A stretch of 64,000 nt of DNA, from the NCBI RefSeq assembly GCF_001466725.1, contig NZ_CP013650.1, forward strand, positions 1,860,001-1,924,000, read 5' to 3'. A program made the position numbers and the translations under genes. Within the stretch, counting starts at the first letter, position 1, and every line of letters begins with the position of its first letter. Below are positions 31,278 through 41,000 of this stretch, one piece after another. The stretch is from Lacimicrobium alkaliphilum (GTDB lineage Bacteria; Pseudomonadota; Gammaproteobacteria; Enterobacterales; Alteromonadaceae). The notes beneath the pieces are model-generated. The model saw only the letters and a list, made by a program, of their open reading frames with translations. It made no database searches and was not told the origin of the DNA.

Positions 31278-32615
31278 TCAGCGCTGGAAGGGGTAGACCG
31301 AACCCAGTTTAAGAATTTGCGTCAGTTCATCCAGGGCGCTGCGTGATTCCATCAGCAACTGAGGGTCACGCAGATCATCAAAACTCAGTTCATCACGATA
31401 ATGCTTATCTACCCAGGTGTTCAGGCGTTCAAACTGGGCATCATTAATTAACGTGTTGGGGTTAACGGCGTCCACCTCCTGATCCGTCAGCGCTACGCGC
31501 AGACGCAGGCAAGCCGGGCCACCGCCATTGCGCATACTCTGTTTAACGTCAAAGTAGTGGACTTTCTTTATTGGCGTATCCAATGTCACCAGTTTGTCCA
31601 GGTAGGCTGAAACCGCAGGGTTTTCCTGGCACTCAGTGGGTGCAATAATCGCCATCTCGCCATTTGGCTGGGTGATGATCTGAGTGTTGAACAGATAGGT
31701 CTTTACCGCATCTTCAACAGACACATCGGCCGTGTTGACCTTAATAAAGTGAACCTTTTCCTGGCCAAATTTACGCTGGATTTCGTCCAGCTTAGCCTGG
31801 GTGTCGAAGAAAGCCTGCTCATGGTAGAACAGCACATTCTGATTACCCACAGAGATAACATCATTGTGGAATACGCCCTGATCTATCACATCAGGGTTTT
31901 GCTGCACATAGACCACATTTTCATCGCTTAAGCCATGCAGGCGGGCAATGGCCTGACAGGATTCCAGGGTTTGCCTGGCAGGGAAGCGCTTTGGTGACGG
32001 CTTACTGGTATCAAAGGCGTAGCGTCCATAACAGAAAATCTCGACACCCGGGCGACCATATTCAGTGCAAAGGCGGGTATGATTGGCCGCGCCTTCGTCG
32101 CCAAAATGCTCGTTATCCGGCAGGTGGCGGTGATGCACAAAGTATTTCTCATTGGCAAAGGTAGCCTGTAGTATGCGGCCGGTAACGTCTGGCTCCAGCG
32201 ACCGATGAAACTTGTTGGTCAGGTTGGCCGGGGTAAAATGAACCCGGCCATCGGCGGTATCGGCACTGGGTGAGACGGTTGCGGCATTGGCGGTCCACAT
32301 ACTGGACGCGGAGCAGCAGGCCAGAAACACTTCAGTGGCTTGCTTGGCGGCTTTTTCCAGCACGTCCGCATCGCTGCCGGTAAAACCCAGGCGACGTAGT
32401 GTGACGATATCCGGGCGCTCCTGGGGCGCCAGCACACCCTGCAGCATGCCCATGTCAGCAAGGGCTTTCATCTTCTTCAGCCCCTGTTTTGCGGCTTGTC
32501 TGGGACTGCTGTTGGACTTGGCATTGTTTAGTGAAGCGACATTACCAAATGACAAACCTGCATAATTATGTGTAGGGCCGACTAATCCGTCGAAGTTGAC
32601 TTCAAACTGTTTCAT
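31278..32615 (-). CDS. astB: N-succinylarginine dihydrolase
   Basis: This is the second enzyme of the arginine succinyltransferase pathway, hydrolysing N2-succinylarginine to succinylornithine, CO2 and ammonia. The 445-residue length and the conserved opening [18 protein letters not shown] fit AstB. The catalytic Cys lies near the end in [14 protein letters not shown] (about residues 358-371). The other ast genes are not adjacent, so the pathway is split in this genome. A 626-bp untranslated gap lies upstream. Confidence 0.96.
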   Translation of the reverse strand: MKQFEVNFDGLVGPTHNYAGLSFGNVASLNNAKSNSSPRQAAKQGLKKMKALADMGMLQGVLAPQERPDIVTLRRLGFTGSDADVLEKAAKQATEVFLACCSASSMWTANAATVSPSADTADGRVHFTPANLTNKFHRSLEPDVTGRILQATFANEKYFVHHRHLPDNEHFGDEGAANHTRLCTEYGRPGVEIFCYGRYAFDTSKPSPKRFPARQTLESCQAIARLHGLSDENVVYVQQNPDVIDQGVFHNDVISVGNQNVLFYHEQAFFDTQAKLDEIQRKFGQEKVHFIKVNTADVSVEDAVKTYLFNTQIITQPNGEMAIIAPTECQENPAVSAYLDKLVTLDTPIKKVHYFDVKQSMRNGGGPACLRLRVALTDQEVDAVNPNTLINDAQFERLNTWVDKHYRDELSFDDLRDPQLLMESRSALDELTQILKLGSVYPFQR

Positions 32616-33241
32616 TATTTCCCCGATGGTTAAGTGTTTAAGAGGATGCTCTGCCTTCTGAAGCTCCTGAAATGACGTTTTTATGGGGCGGGTCTGAAGC
32701 AGAGAAAGTCATTATACGAGTTTTTAACAACCTGCCAAATTTGCATAATGGTAAATCTATGCATAATATTGCCGCCCGTTGAGAGTAAGTGAATAGGGCA
32801 GGAAAAGTTCAGCATAAGTATTTTCAACAATCTTTACATTTCAGTAAGTTAGATTGTTTTTGAACGCATAAATCTGCAATCAAAAAAAATTAAAATAATT
32901 TGCTGAAGACTGGCTAAATGGGCTTAAAAGCAATATCAGGACACAAATTCAGTCCGATGGAAGGATTTGTTTGTCAGGATGCCAATGCCGAAGCATCTGG
33001 ATAACATTTGGTCATCTTTGCTGCCGGGTTTGTATGGATTGTGATTGAAAACCTGTAACGCAGTAACAATAACGGTAACACTGCCTCAGCCATTTTTATT
33101 CACCTGAGGCGCAAAACTAATACGTAAGAACACCTTGTTTTCCACCTTTTTTATAGATATATCTAAAAAGATGCAGTGCCGTGATGGCACCTTTTGGGCT
33201 TTCAATTAAAGTCAGCACACTAATATAAGAGCATACGTTAT
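32616..33241. other. Long divergent intergenic region between astB and topA
   Basis: This 626-bp AT-rich stretch has no supported gene. Two TGCATAAT direct repeats 18 bases apart (32742 and 32760) lie about 140 bases upstream of astB; they resemble degenerate ArgR half-sites but the spacing is wrong for a standard ARG box. A hairpin GCCTCAG / CTGAGGC (33083-33110) lies in the probable topA leader. The astB and topA promoters are presumably here, but I could not assign them with confidence. Confidence 0.5.
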
Positions 33242-35878
33242 ATGGCAAAGTCTCTGGTTATAGTCGAGTCCCCGGCAAAAGCTAAAACCATTAACAAGTA
33301 TCTGGGTAAAGACTTCGTGGTGAAATCCAGCGTGGGACACATTCGCGATCTGCCCACTAAAGCACAGGGCAACGTTCCCGCCAAGAAACCAGCCAAAGAG
33401 CTTAAAACCTTCAGTGATGACAAGCGTGAAGCCTATTTGCGTGAGCACGAGTACCGCAAACTGGTTGACCGTATGGGTATTGACCCGCAGAACGACTGGG
33501 AAGCCCATTACGAGGTGCTCAGCGGCAAGGAAAAAGTCGTCAACGAGCTGAAGAAGCTGGCTAAGAATGCTGACACTGTCTATCTGGCAACGGATTTGGA
33601 CCGCGAGGGGGAGGCGATTGCCTGGCACCTTCAGGAACTGATTGGCAAAAAGGATAAAGTCTTTAAGCGGGTGGTATTTAACGAAATCACAAAAAAAGCG
33701 ATACAGGAGGCCTTCTCTCACCCCGGCGAAGTCAATGTTGACAGAGTTAATGCCCAGCAGGCCAGACGTTTTCTGGATCGGGTAGTGGGCTTTATGGTCT
33801 CGCCGCTGTTGTGGAAAAAGATTGCCCGGGGACTGTCAGCAGGGCGTGTACAGTCTGTGGCTGTGCGCCTGGTGGTGGACCGTGAACGGGAAATCAAGGC
33901 CTTTGTACCCGAAGAGTTCTGGGACGTGCACGCTGACCTGAACCGTGCGCAACAAAAACTGCGCATGCAGGTGGTGAAACAACAGGGCGAAGCCTTTAAA
34001 CCCAGGAATAAACAGCAGACCGATGCGGCGGTGGCATTGCTGGAAAAGGCAGATTACGAGGTCATCAGCCGCGAATCGCGGCCGACCCAGAGCAAGCCCT
34101 CCGCGCCATTTATTACCTCTACCTTGCAGCAGGCAGCCAGTACCCGTTTAGGTTTTGGTGTGAAAAAGACCATGATGATGGCTCAAAGGCTTTATGAAGC
34201 GGGTCACATCACCTATATGCGTACTGATTCAACCAATCTGAGCAGCGAAGCAGTGGATGCCTGCCGCGAATATATCGATACTCAGTTTGGTGGTGACTAT
34301 CTGCCCGGCGCGCCAATTAAATATGGCTCCAAAGAGGGTGCACAGGAAGCTCACGAGGCCATCAGGCCCTCCAGTGTGAAAATTAAGGCAGAGTCCCTGT
34401 CTGATATGGAACGGGATGCTCAGCGGCTGTATGAGCTTATCTGGCGTCAGTTTGTGGCATGCCAGATGACTCCGGCTAAATATGATGCCACCACCATCAG
34501 AGTTAAGGCCGGTGAATTTGAGCTGACTGCCAAGGGCCGGGTTCTGAAATTTGACGGCTGGACCCGGGTGCAAACCCAGGCCCGCAAAAAAGGTGAAGAA
34601 GATCTTATCCTGCCGGACGTAAAAGAAGGCGAAGTGCTAGAGCTCAAAGCGTTGGATCCCAAACAGCACTTTACCAAGCCTCCGGCCCGTTATTCTGAAG
34701 CATCCCTGGTTAAAGAGCTGGAAAAACGTGGCATCGGCAGACCTTCAACCTATGCCAGTATTATCTCTACTATCCAGGATCGGGGCTATGTCAGGCTGGA
34801 AAACAAGCGCTTCTATGCCGAGAAAATGGGCGAGATCGTCAATGACAGGCTGCTGGAAAACTTCCAGGATCTGATCAGCTACGATTTTACCGCCAATATG
34901 GAGCAGCATCTGGATGAAATTGCCGATGGTAAGCTCTACTGGAAACAGGTACTGAATGATTTTTACGGCGATTTCTATACCAAGCTGCTGAATGCGGAAA
35001 AGCCCGCCGAAGAAGGGGGCATGCGCGCCAACGAAGCAGTGATGACGGATATTCCCTGTTCCAAATGTGGTCGTCCCATGACCATACGTACCGCCAGCAC
35101 CGGGGTTTTCCTGGGGTGCTCAGGCTACAGCCTGCCACCGAAAGAGCGCTGTACCAACACCATGAACCTGACACCGGGCGATGAAGTGGTGAAGGTGGAT
35201 GATGAAGAAGAGCTGGAAACCGAAGTATTGCGCGCCAAACGCCGCTGCCAGCTATGTGGCACGGCCATGGACAGCTATCTGATAGATGAGAAACGTAAGC
35301 TGCACGTTTGCGGTAACACGCCGGTATGTAAAGGTGTGTATGTGGAGCAGGGCACCTTCAAGATCAAAGGTTATGATGGGCCGATCATAGAGTGTGACAA
35401 ATGCGGCTCGAATATGGAGCTGAAAAACGGTCGCTTCGGTAAATATTTTGGCTGCACCAACAGCGAATGTAAGAATACCCGCAAGCTGCTCAGAAATGGT
35501 GAAGTGGCACCGCCTAAAGAAGATCCCGTAGATCTGCCGGAATTACCCTGTACCAAGTCGGATGCCCACTTTGTGCTGCGCGATGGCGCCTCAGGGATTT
35601 TTCTGGCGGCCCATAATTTTCCTAAATCCAGGGAAACAAGAGCACCTCTGGTTGAAGAGCTGGCCCGATTCCGCGATCGCTTACCAGAGAAATTTTTCTA
35701 TCTTGCCGATGCCCCGCAAAGCGACCCCGATGGCAATAAGACCATGGTGCGCTACAGCCGCAAAACCAAGCAGCAGTATGTGACCTCTGAAAATGAGGAC
35801 GGCAAGGCCACCGGCTGGAGTGCGTGGTACAAAGGCGGCAAATGGCAGGTAGACGATAAGCGTAAGGGTAAAAAGTAG
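33242..35878 (+). CDS. topA: DNA topoisomerase I (type IA)
   Basis: Relaxes negative supercoils. The 878-residue protein has the TOPRIM domain ([19 protein letters not shown] at the N-terminus, [12 protein letters not shown] about residues 119-130). The active-site tyrosine lies in [14 protein letters not shown] (Tyr about 322). At the C-terminus are several four-cysteine zinc modules ([26 protein letters not shown]) and a basic tail rich in Lys. Length and domain order match E. coli TopA. It is monocistronic; a dense repeat block follows. Confidence 0.97.
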   Translation: MAKSLVIVESPAKAKTINKYLGKDFVVKSSVGHIRDLPTKAQGNVPAKKPAKELKTFSDDKREAYLREHEYRKLVDRMGIDPQNDWEAHYEVLSGKEKVVNELKKLAKNADTVYLATDLDREGEAIAWHLQELIGKKDKVFKRVVFNEITKKAIQEAFSHPGEVNVDRVNAQQARRFLDRVVGFMVSPLLWKKIARGLSAGRVQSVAVRLVVDREREIKAFVPEEFWDVHADLNRAQQKLRMQVVKQQGEAFKPRNKQQTDAAVALLEKADYEVISRESRPTQSKPSAPFITSTLQQAASTRLGFGVKKTMMMAQRLYEAGHITYMRTDSTNLSSEAVDACREYIDTQFGGDYLPGAPIKYGSKEGAQEAHEAIRPSSVKIKAESLSDMERDAQRLYELIWRQFVACQMTPAKYDATTIRVKAGEFELTAKGRVLKFDGWTRVQTQARKKGEEDLILPDVKEGEVLELKALDPKQHFTKPPARYSEASLVKELEKRGIGRPSTYASIISTIQDRGYVRLENKRFYAEKMGEIVNDRLLENFQDLISYDFTANMEQHLDEIADGKLYWKQVLNDFYGDFYTKLLNAEKPAEEGGMRANEAVMTDIPCSKCGRPMTIRTASTGVFLGCSGYSLPPKERCTNTMNLTPGDEVVKVDDEEELETEVLRAKRRCQLCGTAMDSYLIDEKRKLHVCGNTPVCKGVYVEQGTFKIKGYDGPIIECDKCGSNMELKNGRFGKYFGCTNSECKNTRKLLRNGEVAPPKEDPVDLPELPCTKSDAHFVLRDGASGIFLAAHNFPKSRETRAPLVEELARFRDRLPEKFFYLADAPQSDPDGNKTMVRYSRKTKQQYVTSENEDGKATGWSAWYKGGKWQVDDKRKGKK

Positions 35879-36554
35879 CGACAGAAGTTTTCAGTTGTCA
35901 GCTGTAGCCTGGATGTAGCGAAGTGGAATCCGGGATAAAGTGTTTTTAAATCAAAAGATTAACCACAGAGGGATAAATCAATTTTAATCTCTGTGCTCTT
36001 TGTGTCTGTGGTGAATATTGTGCTTTTCGTGAGGTTGGTGGTGAAAAGGCACTCAACCACGAAAAACACTAAAGACACGAACCTAAAATGACCTCTCGCA
36101 GAGACGCAAAGGCGCAGAGAAGTGCAGGATTGGGGTTGTAAAGCCCCTGCGTCTCAGCGCCTCTGCGAGATCGAATTTAATCATGGTTTTCACCGCAAAC
36201 TCGCAGAGAGCACAGAGGTATCATGGTTTTAGTCGTCCGCTGTCAGCCCTCAGATGTCAGTTTCTGAAGACTGAAAGCTGATTACTGAAGACTTTTCTGA
36301 CTCCGCGCTCTCTGCGACTCCGCGGTGATATATATTTTTAGTCTGATTGGTGGAAAAGAAAAGGCACTGGATTCCCGCCAACAACAAGCGGGAATGACAT
36401 CCGGTCATGCCCGAATGTCGTTATCGGGCATCCAGCGCCCCTGGACAAGAGTCATCACAGAGCACACAGAGGGAAAACCGCTTTAATCTCCGCGCCCTCT
36501 GCGACTCTGCGGTGAAATCTGTTTTGTGCTTTACGGCGTTATTAAGGGTTTGTA
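35879..36554. repeat. Dense block of intergenic repeats between topA and the DUF1275 gene
   Basis: The 676-bp gap holds no gene but at least six repeat units. They are a half GTAGCC element (35904-35937), an ACCACAGAG / CTCTGTG-type inverted repeat (about 35960-36014) and a CAACCACGAAAAACACTAA unit (about 36054-36073). A CTCGCAGAGACGC / GCGCCTCTGCGAG inverted repeat (36093-36171), a unit with GTATCATGGTTTTAGTCGTC (36218-36263) and the 79-bp element listed separately (36361-36439) complete the set. Most recur in the same or opposite orientation at 37.4-38.0 kb, so the two small genes between are bracketed by matching repeats. Confidence 0.85.
36361..36439 (+). repeat. Palindromic repeat element, copy 1 (inverted partner at 37561-37641)
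   Basis: This 79-bp unit begins AAGGCACTGGATTCCCGCC and ends TCGGGCATCCAGCGCC. It contains two internal hairpins (CCCGCC...GCGGG and CATGCCCG...CGGGCAT). Its reverse complement matches 37561-37641 along the whole length with few differences. The pair faces inward around the DUF1275 and DUF2256 genes. Confidence 0.85.
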
Positions 36555-37226
36555 TTGATCTCCAGATTACCCCGTTGGGTAGAATATGGTGCGTTTGTGC
36601 TGGCGTTTACCGCTGGTTGCATTAATGCTGTGGGCTTGCTGGGCTTCCAGCATCAGGCGATTTCTCATCTTTCCGGAACGGCTACACAACTGGGCTCGGA
36701 GATTGCCAATGCAGCGCTGACGGATACGACACATTTGCTGATGGTACTGATCAGTTTTTTGCTCGGCGCTGCTATTTCCGGAGTCATGCTTACTGGTCGC
36801 TCTTTGCAGTTAGGCAGACACTATGACTCCTTGCTGGTGATTGAATCTGTATTATTGCTGGCAGCGATCTACTTTCTGCAGCAGGGGTCTGTATACGGGC
36901 ATTTCTTAGGCTCAGCCGCATGCGGGCTACAAAATGCACTGGCTACGACCTATAGTGGTGCTGTAATCCGCACCACACACCTGACAGGGATATTTACCGA
37001 TTTGGGTATTATGTTAGGTGAGGCCCTCAGGGGTAAGCCGTTTGATAACCGTAAAGCGTTGTTGTTTATGCTGATTATCATTGGTTTTATTACTGGCGGA
37101 ATAAGCGGTGCAATGCTGTTTGCCCAATACACATTCCTCACCTTGCTGTTGCCGGCAACCATTTGTCTGATATTGGCATTGGCATACCGTTTTTACCGTT
37201 CAACGATTTTACTGAAGCAGCAGTGA
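36555..37226 (+). CDS. DUF1275 (YoaK-type) membrane protein
   Basis: This is a 223-residue integral membrane protein with about six hydrophobic helices. The N-terminal block (FVLAFTAGCINAVGLLGF, followed by SHLSGTATQLG) is the DUF1275 signature, and NALATTYSGAVIRTTHLTG is the second conserved half. The TTG start is chosen because an AAGGG ribosome binding site lies seven bases upstream and no better start exists. The function of this family is not established. It precedes the DUF2256 gene by 40 bases in the same direction and is bracketed by repeats. Confidence 0.85.
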   Translation: MISRLPRWVEYGAFVLAFTAGCINAVGLLGFQHQAISHLSGTATQLGSEIANAALTDTTHLLMVLISFLLGAAISGVMLTGRSLQLGRHYDSLLVIESVLLLAAIYFLQQGSVYGHFLGSAACGLQNALATTYSGAVIRTTHLTGIFTDLGIMLGEALRGKPFDNRKALLFMLIIIGFITGGISGAMLFAQYTFLTLLLPATICLILALAYRFYRSTILLKQQ

Positions 37227-37266
37227 TGAGGAAATCACTGGCCAGTCAATGCTCAAAGTGATCTGA

Positions 37267-37422
37267 ATGAAAAAACAACATCTGCCACAGAAGACTTGTC
37301 CGGCCTGCGAACGGCCGTTTAGCTGGCGTAAAAAGTGGCAAAAATGCTGGGAACAGGTGGTTTATTGTTCCCAGCGTTGTCGAAATCAGCGTGAGAGAGC
37401 ATTCAACCACGAAAAATACTAA
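37267..37422 (+). CDS. DUF2256 small zinc-ribbon-like protein
   Basis: This 51-residue protein has the family layout [18 protein letters not shown] ... VVYCSQRCR, with four cysteines placed to bind one metal ion; a fifth cysteine lies in the QKCW segment. Lys/Arg enrichment hints at nucleic-acid binding, but the function is not known. The last residues (FNHEKY-stop) are encoded by a copy of the dispersed CAACCACGAAAAATACTAA repeat, which supplies the stop codon. It lies 40 bases after the DUF1275 gene and may be cotranscribed with it. Confidence 0.8.
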   Translation: MKKQHLPQKTCPACERPFSWRKKWQKCWEQVVYCSQRCRNQRERAFNHEKY

Positions 37423-38050
37423 GGCCGCGACGTGATGCTCAACGGACTTTTCAGTATTAAATGACTAACAGCAGAGACGCAGAGTACGCGACGTTTTGGC
37501 TATCGCTTGCTTTTAAATCTCCGCGCCCTTCATGGCTATAAGATAAATTTAACAATATAAAAGGCGCTGGATGCCCGATAACGACATTTGGGCATGACAG
37601 AATGTCGTTCCCGCGTGCGGTTGGCGGGAACCCAGTGCCTTGTTCTTTGCTGCAGACAACACGAAAAGTTAATGCCATCACAAAGACACAGAGCGCGCAG
37701 AAGTATCATGATTTTAGTCGTCCGCTGTCAGCCATCAGATATCAGTTTATGAAGCTATTAGCTGAAAACTTGCCTGACTCTGCGATCTCTGTGTCGCTGC
37801 GAGATCTTAAGCTTTTATTCGTTTTATCTCGCTGAGGCGCAAAGGCGCAGAGAAATACAGGATTGGCGTTGTAAAGCCCCTGCGGCTTAGCGTCTCGGCA
37901 AGAGATGGCTATTTGTTCGTGATTTTGGTGTTTTAAAAGCTCTGGACCACGAAAGGCACGAAAAACACGAAAGGGGTTAAAGCGTTTAATCATATAAATC
38001 TCTGTGTTCTCTGTGCCTCTGTGGTGATTATTATTGCTGCGGAGGGATAA
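37423..38050. repeat. Second dense repeat block, between DUF2256 and the 3-hydroxybutyrate dehydrogenase gene
   Basis: The 628-bp gap has no gene. It repeats much of the 36-kb block. The GTATCATGATTTTAGTCGTC unit (37703-37748) is a direct copy of 36218-36263. The CTCGCTGAGGCGC...GCGTCTCGGCAAGAG unit (37827-37911) is a direct copy of 36093-36171, including a shared inner GGTTGTAAAGCCCCTGCG-like stretch. A CACGAAAAACACGAAA unit (about 37940-37974) and a right half of the CTCTGTGCCTCTGTGGTG element (about 37999-38029) follow. Transcription of the convergent operon ends here. Confidence 0.85.
37561..37641 (-). repeat. Palindromic repeat element, copy 2 (inverted relative to 36361-36439)
   Basis: Begins AAGGCGCTGGATGCCCGAT and ends GGGAACCCAGTGCCTT. 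It is the reverse complement of copy 1 apart from a handful of substitutions, several of them compensatory within the hairpins. Confidence 0.85.
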
Positions 38051-38812
38051 CTACCTCGCTACCCAGCCGCCGTCCAGAACCAGGGTCTGGCCGCAGATAT
38101 TCTTCGCCGCCGGGCTGAGTAAAAACTCGGCGCAACCAGCCAGTTCCTGAATATCGATAAAGGCTTTTTTCGGCATAGGCTCGAGCATAATCTTGCGCAC
38201 CACTTCCTCTTCGCTCATATTATTCTCTTTGGCCTGAGCGGCAATCTGCTGCTCTACCAGGGGGGTTTTTACATAAGAAGGGCACAGGGTATTGATGGTA
38301 ATATCATGTTCACTGACTTCCAGCGCCAGGGTCTTGGCAAAGCCCAGTAAGCCATGCTTGGCCGATACATAAGCAGATTTAAACGGCGAGGCCACCAGTG
38401 AATGAATCGAGCCCACATTGATAATTCGGCCATAGTTGCGGGCTTTCATTTCAGGCAAAAAGACCTGTGTCAGCAGCGCCGGGCCCACCAGCATCACATT
38501 AATTAACTGTTGCCATTTGGCTGCCGGAAAGTCTTCCAGTCTGGCCACATGCTGAATACCGGCGTTATTCACCAGCACATCAATATGACCTATCTTATCC
38601 GGCAGTGCACCAACCTGTTCGGCATTACTCACATCCAGTGCTGCTGCGCTGGCATTGATGCCCTGGGATGTCAGGGTTTTGGCAGCCTGCTGAGCAGGTT
38701 CCAGATTAATATCGGCAATCACAATATTGTGGCCAAGCTGGCCAAGATGTGTAGCAATGCCCAGCCCAATGCCGCTGGCTCCGCCTGTGATTAAAATATC
38801 TTTGCTGCTCAT
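38051..38812 (-). CDS. 3-hydroxybutyrate dehydrogenase
   Basis: Oxidises (R)-3-hydroxybutyrate to acetoacetate with NAD in the cytoplasm. The 253-residue SDR has the cofactor motif TGGASGIGLGIA (about residues 9-20), NNAG at about 87-90 followed by IQHVARLEDFP, catalytic Ser in NVGSIHSLVASP, and YVSAK. The segment QHVARLEDFP with a C-terminal GQTLVLDGGW is typical of bacterial 3-hydroxybutyrate dehydrogenases. It is the last gene of the operon with the depolymerase, MetX-like esterase and GntP permease, one base after the depolymerase stop. Confidence 0.9.
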   Translation of the reverse strand: MSSKDILITGGASGIGLGIATHLGQLGHNIVIADINLEPAQQAAKTLTSQGINASAAALDVSNAEQVGALPDKIGHIDVLVNNAGIQHVARLEDFPAAKWQQLINVMLVGPALLTQVFLPEMKARNYGRIINVGSIHSLVASPFKSAYVSAKHGLLGFAKTLALEVSEHDITINTLCPSYVKTPLVEQQIAAQAKENNMSEEEVVRKIMLEPMPKKAFIDIQELAGCAEFLLSPAAKNICGQTLVLDGGWVAR

Positions 38813-38813
38813 A

Positions 38814-39794
38814 TTATTCTCCTGCCAGATTGCGGACCATACTGGCTACCGCTTTGATCTGCTTGCCATTCTTATTGGCGTAATTTTCATCGGTATAGCC
38901 CCACCAGTCCCAACATGCCTGAGGATTCAGGGGCATCAGGGTGGACTTTTTGGTTTGCGGGTAAAGCACAACCGTATTATGGGCATCGGCCCATTCGTTC
39001 AGGCCGGTGAGGCGGGCGTAATCATTGCCCACCGCTTCAATATTCTGATTGCAGCCATGGAAGCTCACATGTACCTGGCAGCTCGCACCCTGCAAACAGG
39101 GAGCAGGGGCATAGAGATAAGCACTGTCGGCGAGGCCTGAAGCATCCTCTCCGCCCAATTGCTGTTGGTCGAGGGAATACAGTTGCCCCCTGGATGTCAC
39201 CTTCTGGGTTGGTGTGGCCGCAATATGCTGCATCATTTCGCTGGCGGCATCATAACCGCAACTGGCAATAAAGGGCGTTTCAGAAACATCGCACGTTGTG
39301 CCGGCGTTTTCGGTGGGGAAATGATGGGCAAAGGGCTTGTCACTGATATAACGAACGTTGTCGGCTCCGGCCCAGGCCCGATACTGCTCAACCAGTTTAT
39401 CGGTGACCGCAGCCAATACTTTTTTATCTTCGGTGCCGTGTAAGATCCAGACCTTATCGCCCGTCACATCACTAAGCGGGTTGATAAGATTCTGTTTTTC
39501 CCATTCCTTTACCGTAGTTTCAATGTCGGCCAGGTTGATGGGCTTATCCTGCTTGTTAACACACTGACCGAGCGCAGTCATGATGCTGTTGCGGGCACAA
39601 TAGTAGGGCCCCCCGGCGATAACGCCAATGCCGGACACCCAGTCACTATGGGCAATATGAAACTGGCCGGCCATATAGCCGCCACTGGAAATGCCGGAGA
39701 CAGTAATAGTATCTATATTCAGATCCAACTCCGGGATCTCAGCCATCGCCTGAGCGCTGGTGGTTAAGGCAACTGCCATAAACAGGGTTTTCAT
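38814..39794 (-). CDS. Exported short-chain-length PHA (PHB) depolymerase
   Basis: This 326-residue secreted alpha/beta-hydrolase has a signal peptide (about residues 1-18, ending AQAMA) and the nucleophile elbow VSGISSGGYMAGQ (Ser about 36-37) near the N-terminus. The arrangement resembles the type 2 catalytic domain of extracellular polyhydroxybutyrate depolymerases. HFPT, several Cys pairs and a SFHGCNQN block are also family-like. No separate polymer-binding domain follows, so soluble oligomers or amorphous granules may be the substrate. Start and stop lie within a few bases of the neighbouring operon genes. Confidence 0.85.
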   Translation of the reverse strand: MKTLFMAVALTTSAQAMAEIPELDLNIDTITVSGISSGGYMAGQFHIAHSDWVSGIGVIAGGPYYCARNSIMTALGQCVNKQDKPINLADIETTVKEWEKQNLINPLSDVTGDKVWILHGTEDKKVLAAVTDKLVEQYRAWAGADNVRYISDKPFAHHFPTENAGTTCDVSETPFIASCGYDAASEMMQHIAATPTQKVTSRGQLYSLDQQQLGGEDASGLADSAYLYAPAPCLQGASCQVHVSFHGCNQNIEAVGNDYARLTGLNEWADAHNTVVLYPQTKKSTLMPLNPQACWDWWGYTDENYANKNGKQIKAVASMVRNLAGE

Positions 39795-39798
39795 GGTT

Positions 39799-40992
39799 TT
39801 ACTCCGAAGCTAAAAAGTCGCTCAGCACTGTGCTGGCCTGATCAATCTGACGCACACCGTTGAGATGGCCAAGGGGGCCGCTGATCTCATGATACTGGCT
39901 GTTTTTACCCAGGCTGCGCAGACGTTGATGTGTGTCTTTGGCCAGATAGGGCATCAGAATCAGATCATTATCAGCTGGCAGAAACAGGGTTTTGGCCTGA
40001 ATACTATTCAGCCCCTGTTGCAGAGACGAGCCCTGTCCGGCCAGGTACAACTGACTGGCACGCACCAGATACAGGATATGATTGGCATCGGCAATTTTTG
40101 CCCGTTCTGCGGCCAGTTGATTCAGCCAGTTCACCACCTGATGAGAATTACCAATATCTTCAAGCGCAGCGGTCTCGATGGGCTGGTGCTCTGGGTTAAC
40201 CTGGTTGATAAAATCCGGATGTACGGCATTTTGGGTAATCAGTGCTAAAGACGCTGTCATGCCTTTGAGAGGCGGTTCGCCGTCATAATAATTGCCATTA
40301 TTCCAGTTCGCATCCAGTTTGATGGGGGTGGCCCAGTGCTCCAGTGCCGATACGGTCCAGGCATCCATATAACCCGAACCAATCACCGATACCATACGTT
40401 CCACCCAATCCGGGTAAGCGCTTGCCCATTCAATGGCCTGCAGTGAGCCCATGGACGGGCCGATGACTGCGTGCAGCTTACTGATACCCAGAGATTCGAG
40501 CAGGGCTTTTTGTACATTCACAAAATCACGAATGGTCACCACAGGGAAATCCAGAGCGTAGGGCTTGCCGGTATCCGGATTAATGCTGGCGGGGCCTGTG
40601 GTGATCACATTCGGGTCATGTACTCCCAGATTAACCAGTGAGTCGACACTGAGTACAAAGTACTGTTCGGTATCGATGGCCTTACCTGGACCGATAATCG
40701 CATCCCAGTAACCGGCTTCGGTGTCATCCGGATGATATTTGCCGGCAGCATGAGAATTGCCGGAAAAAAAATGGGTGATCAGGATCACATTGCTCTTATC
40801 GGCATTCAGCTCACCATAGCTTTCCCATCCCACCTGAACCTGTCTGATGGTCTTACCGCCAAAGGTGGTAAACTGGTCAAGTTCGAAACGTTTTTTTTCA
40901 GTCAGCAGGCTGTCAGCAGCTGCATGGTTAAACCCGGACAGAATCAGCATAAGTACAGCAACCGTCTTTATTGTTTGCATTGTTCTAATCAT
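39799..40992 (-). CDS. Exported MetX-like (E22 family) putative esterase
   Basis: The 397-residue alpha/beta-hydrolase closely resembles homoserine O-acetyltransferases in its core: THFFSGNSHAAG, the nucleophile block IGPSMGSLQAIEWA, and the C-terminal D/H pair in PADNDLIL and GHLNG. Unlike biosynthetic MetX, it carries an N-terminal signal peptide (about residues 5-27, ending NHAAA), so it should be periplasmic, where acetyl-CoA is absent. An esterase acting on hydroxyacid esters or oligomers is the likely role given the depolymerase and dehydrogenase beside it. A second start at the next methionine (four residues on) is equally possible. Confidence 0.8.
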   Translation of the reverse strand: MIRTMQTIKTVAVLMLILSGFNHAAADSLLTEKKRFELDQFTTFGGKTIRQVQVGWESYGELNADKSNVILITHFFSGNSHAAGKYHPDDTEAGYWDAIIGPGKAIDTEQYFVLSVDSLVNLGVHDPNVITTGPASINPDTGKPYALDFPVVTIRDFVNVQKALLESLGISKLHAVIGPSMGSLQAIEWASAYPDWVERMVSVIGSGYMDAWTVSALEHWATPIKLDANWNNGNYYDGEPPLKGMTASLALITQNAVHPDFINQVNPEHQPIETAALEDIGNSHQVVNWLNQLAAERAKIADANHILYLVRASQLYLAGQGSSLQQGLNSIQAKTLFLPADNDLILMPYLAKDTHQRLRSLGKNSQYHEISGPLGHLNGVRQIDQASTVLSDFLASE

Positions 40993-41000
40993 TTGATCCC

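Noticed and set aside
32742..32767. TGCATAAT direct repeats upstream of astB as an ArgR-controlled site
   Set aside because: Spacing is 18 bases rather than the 21 expected for paired ARG boxes, and the palindromic halves are poor. Mentioned only in the intergenic description.
36361..37641. Inverted element pair around DUF1275-DUF2256 considered as a composite transposon
   Set aside because: No transposase gene between or beside the elements and no target duplication seen; kept as a repeat observation only.
35879..38050. Repeat blocks considered as a CRISPR array
   Set aside because: Units differ in length and family, are palindromic over long distances and are not separated by uniform spacers; no cas genes are nearby.
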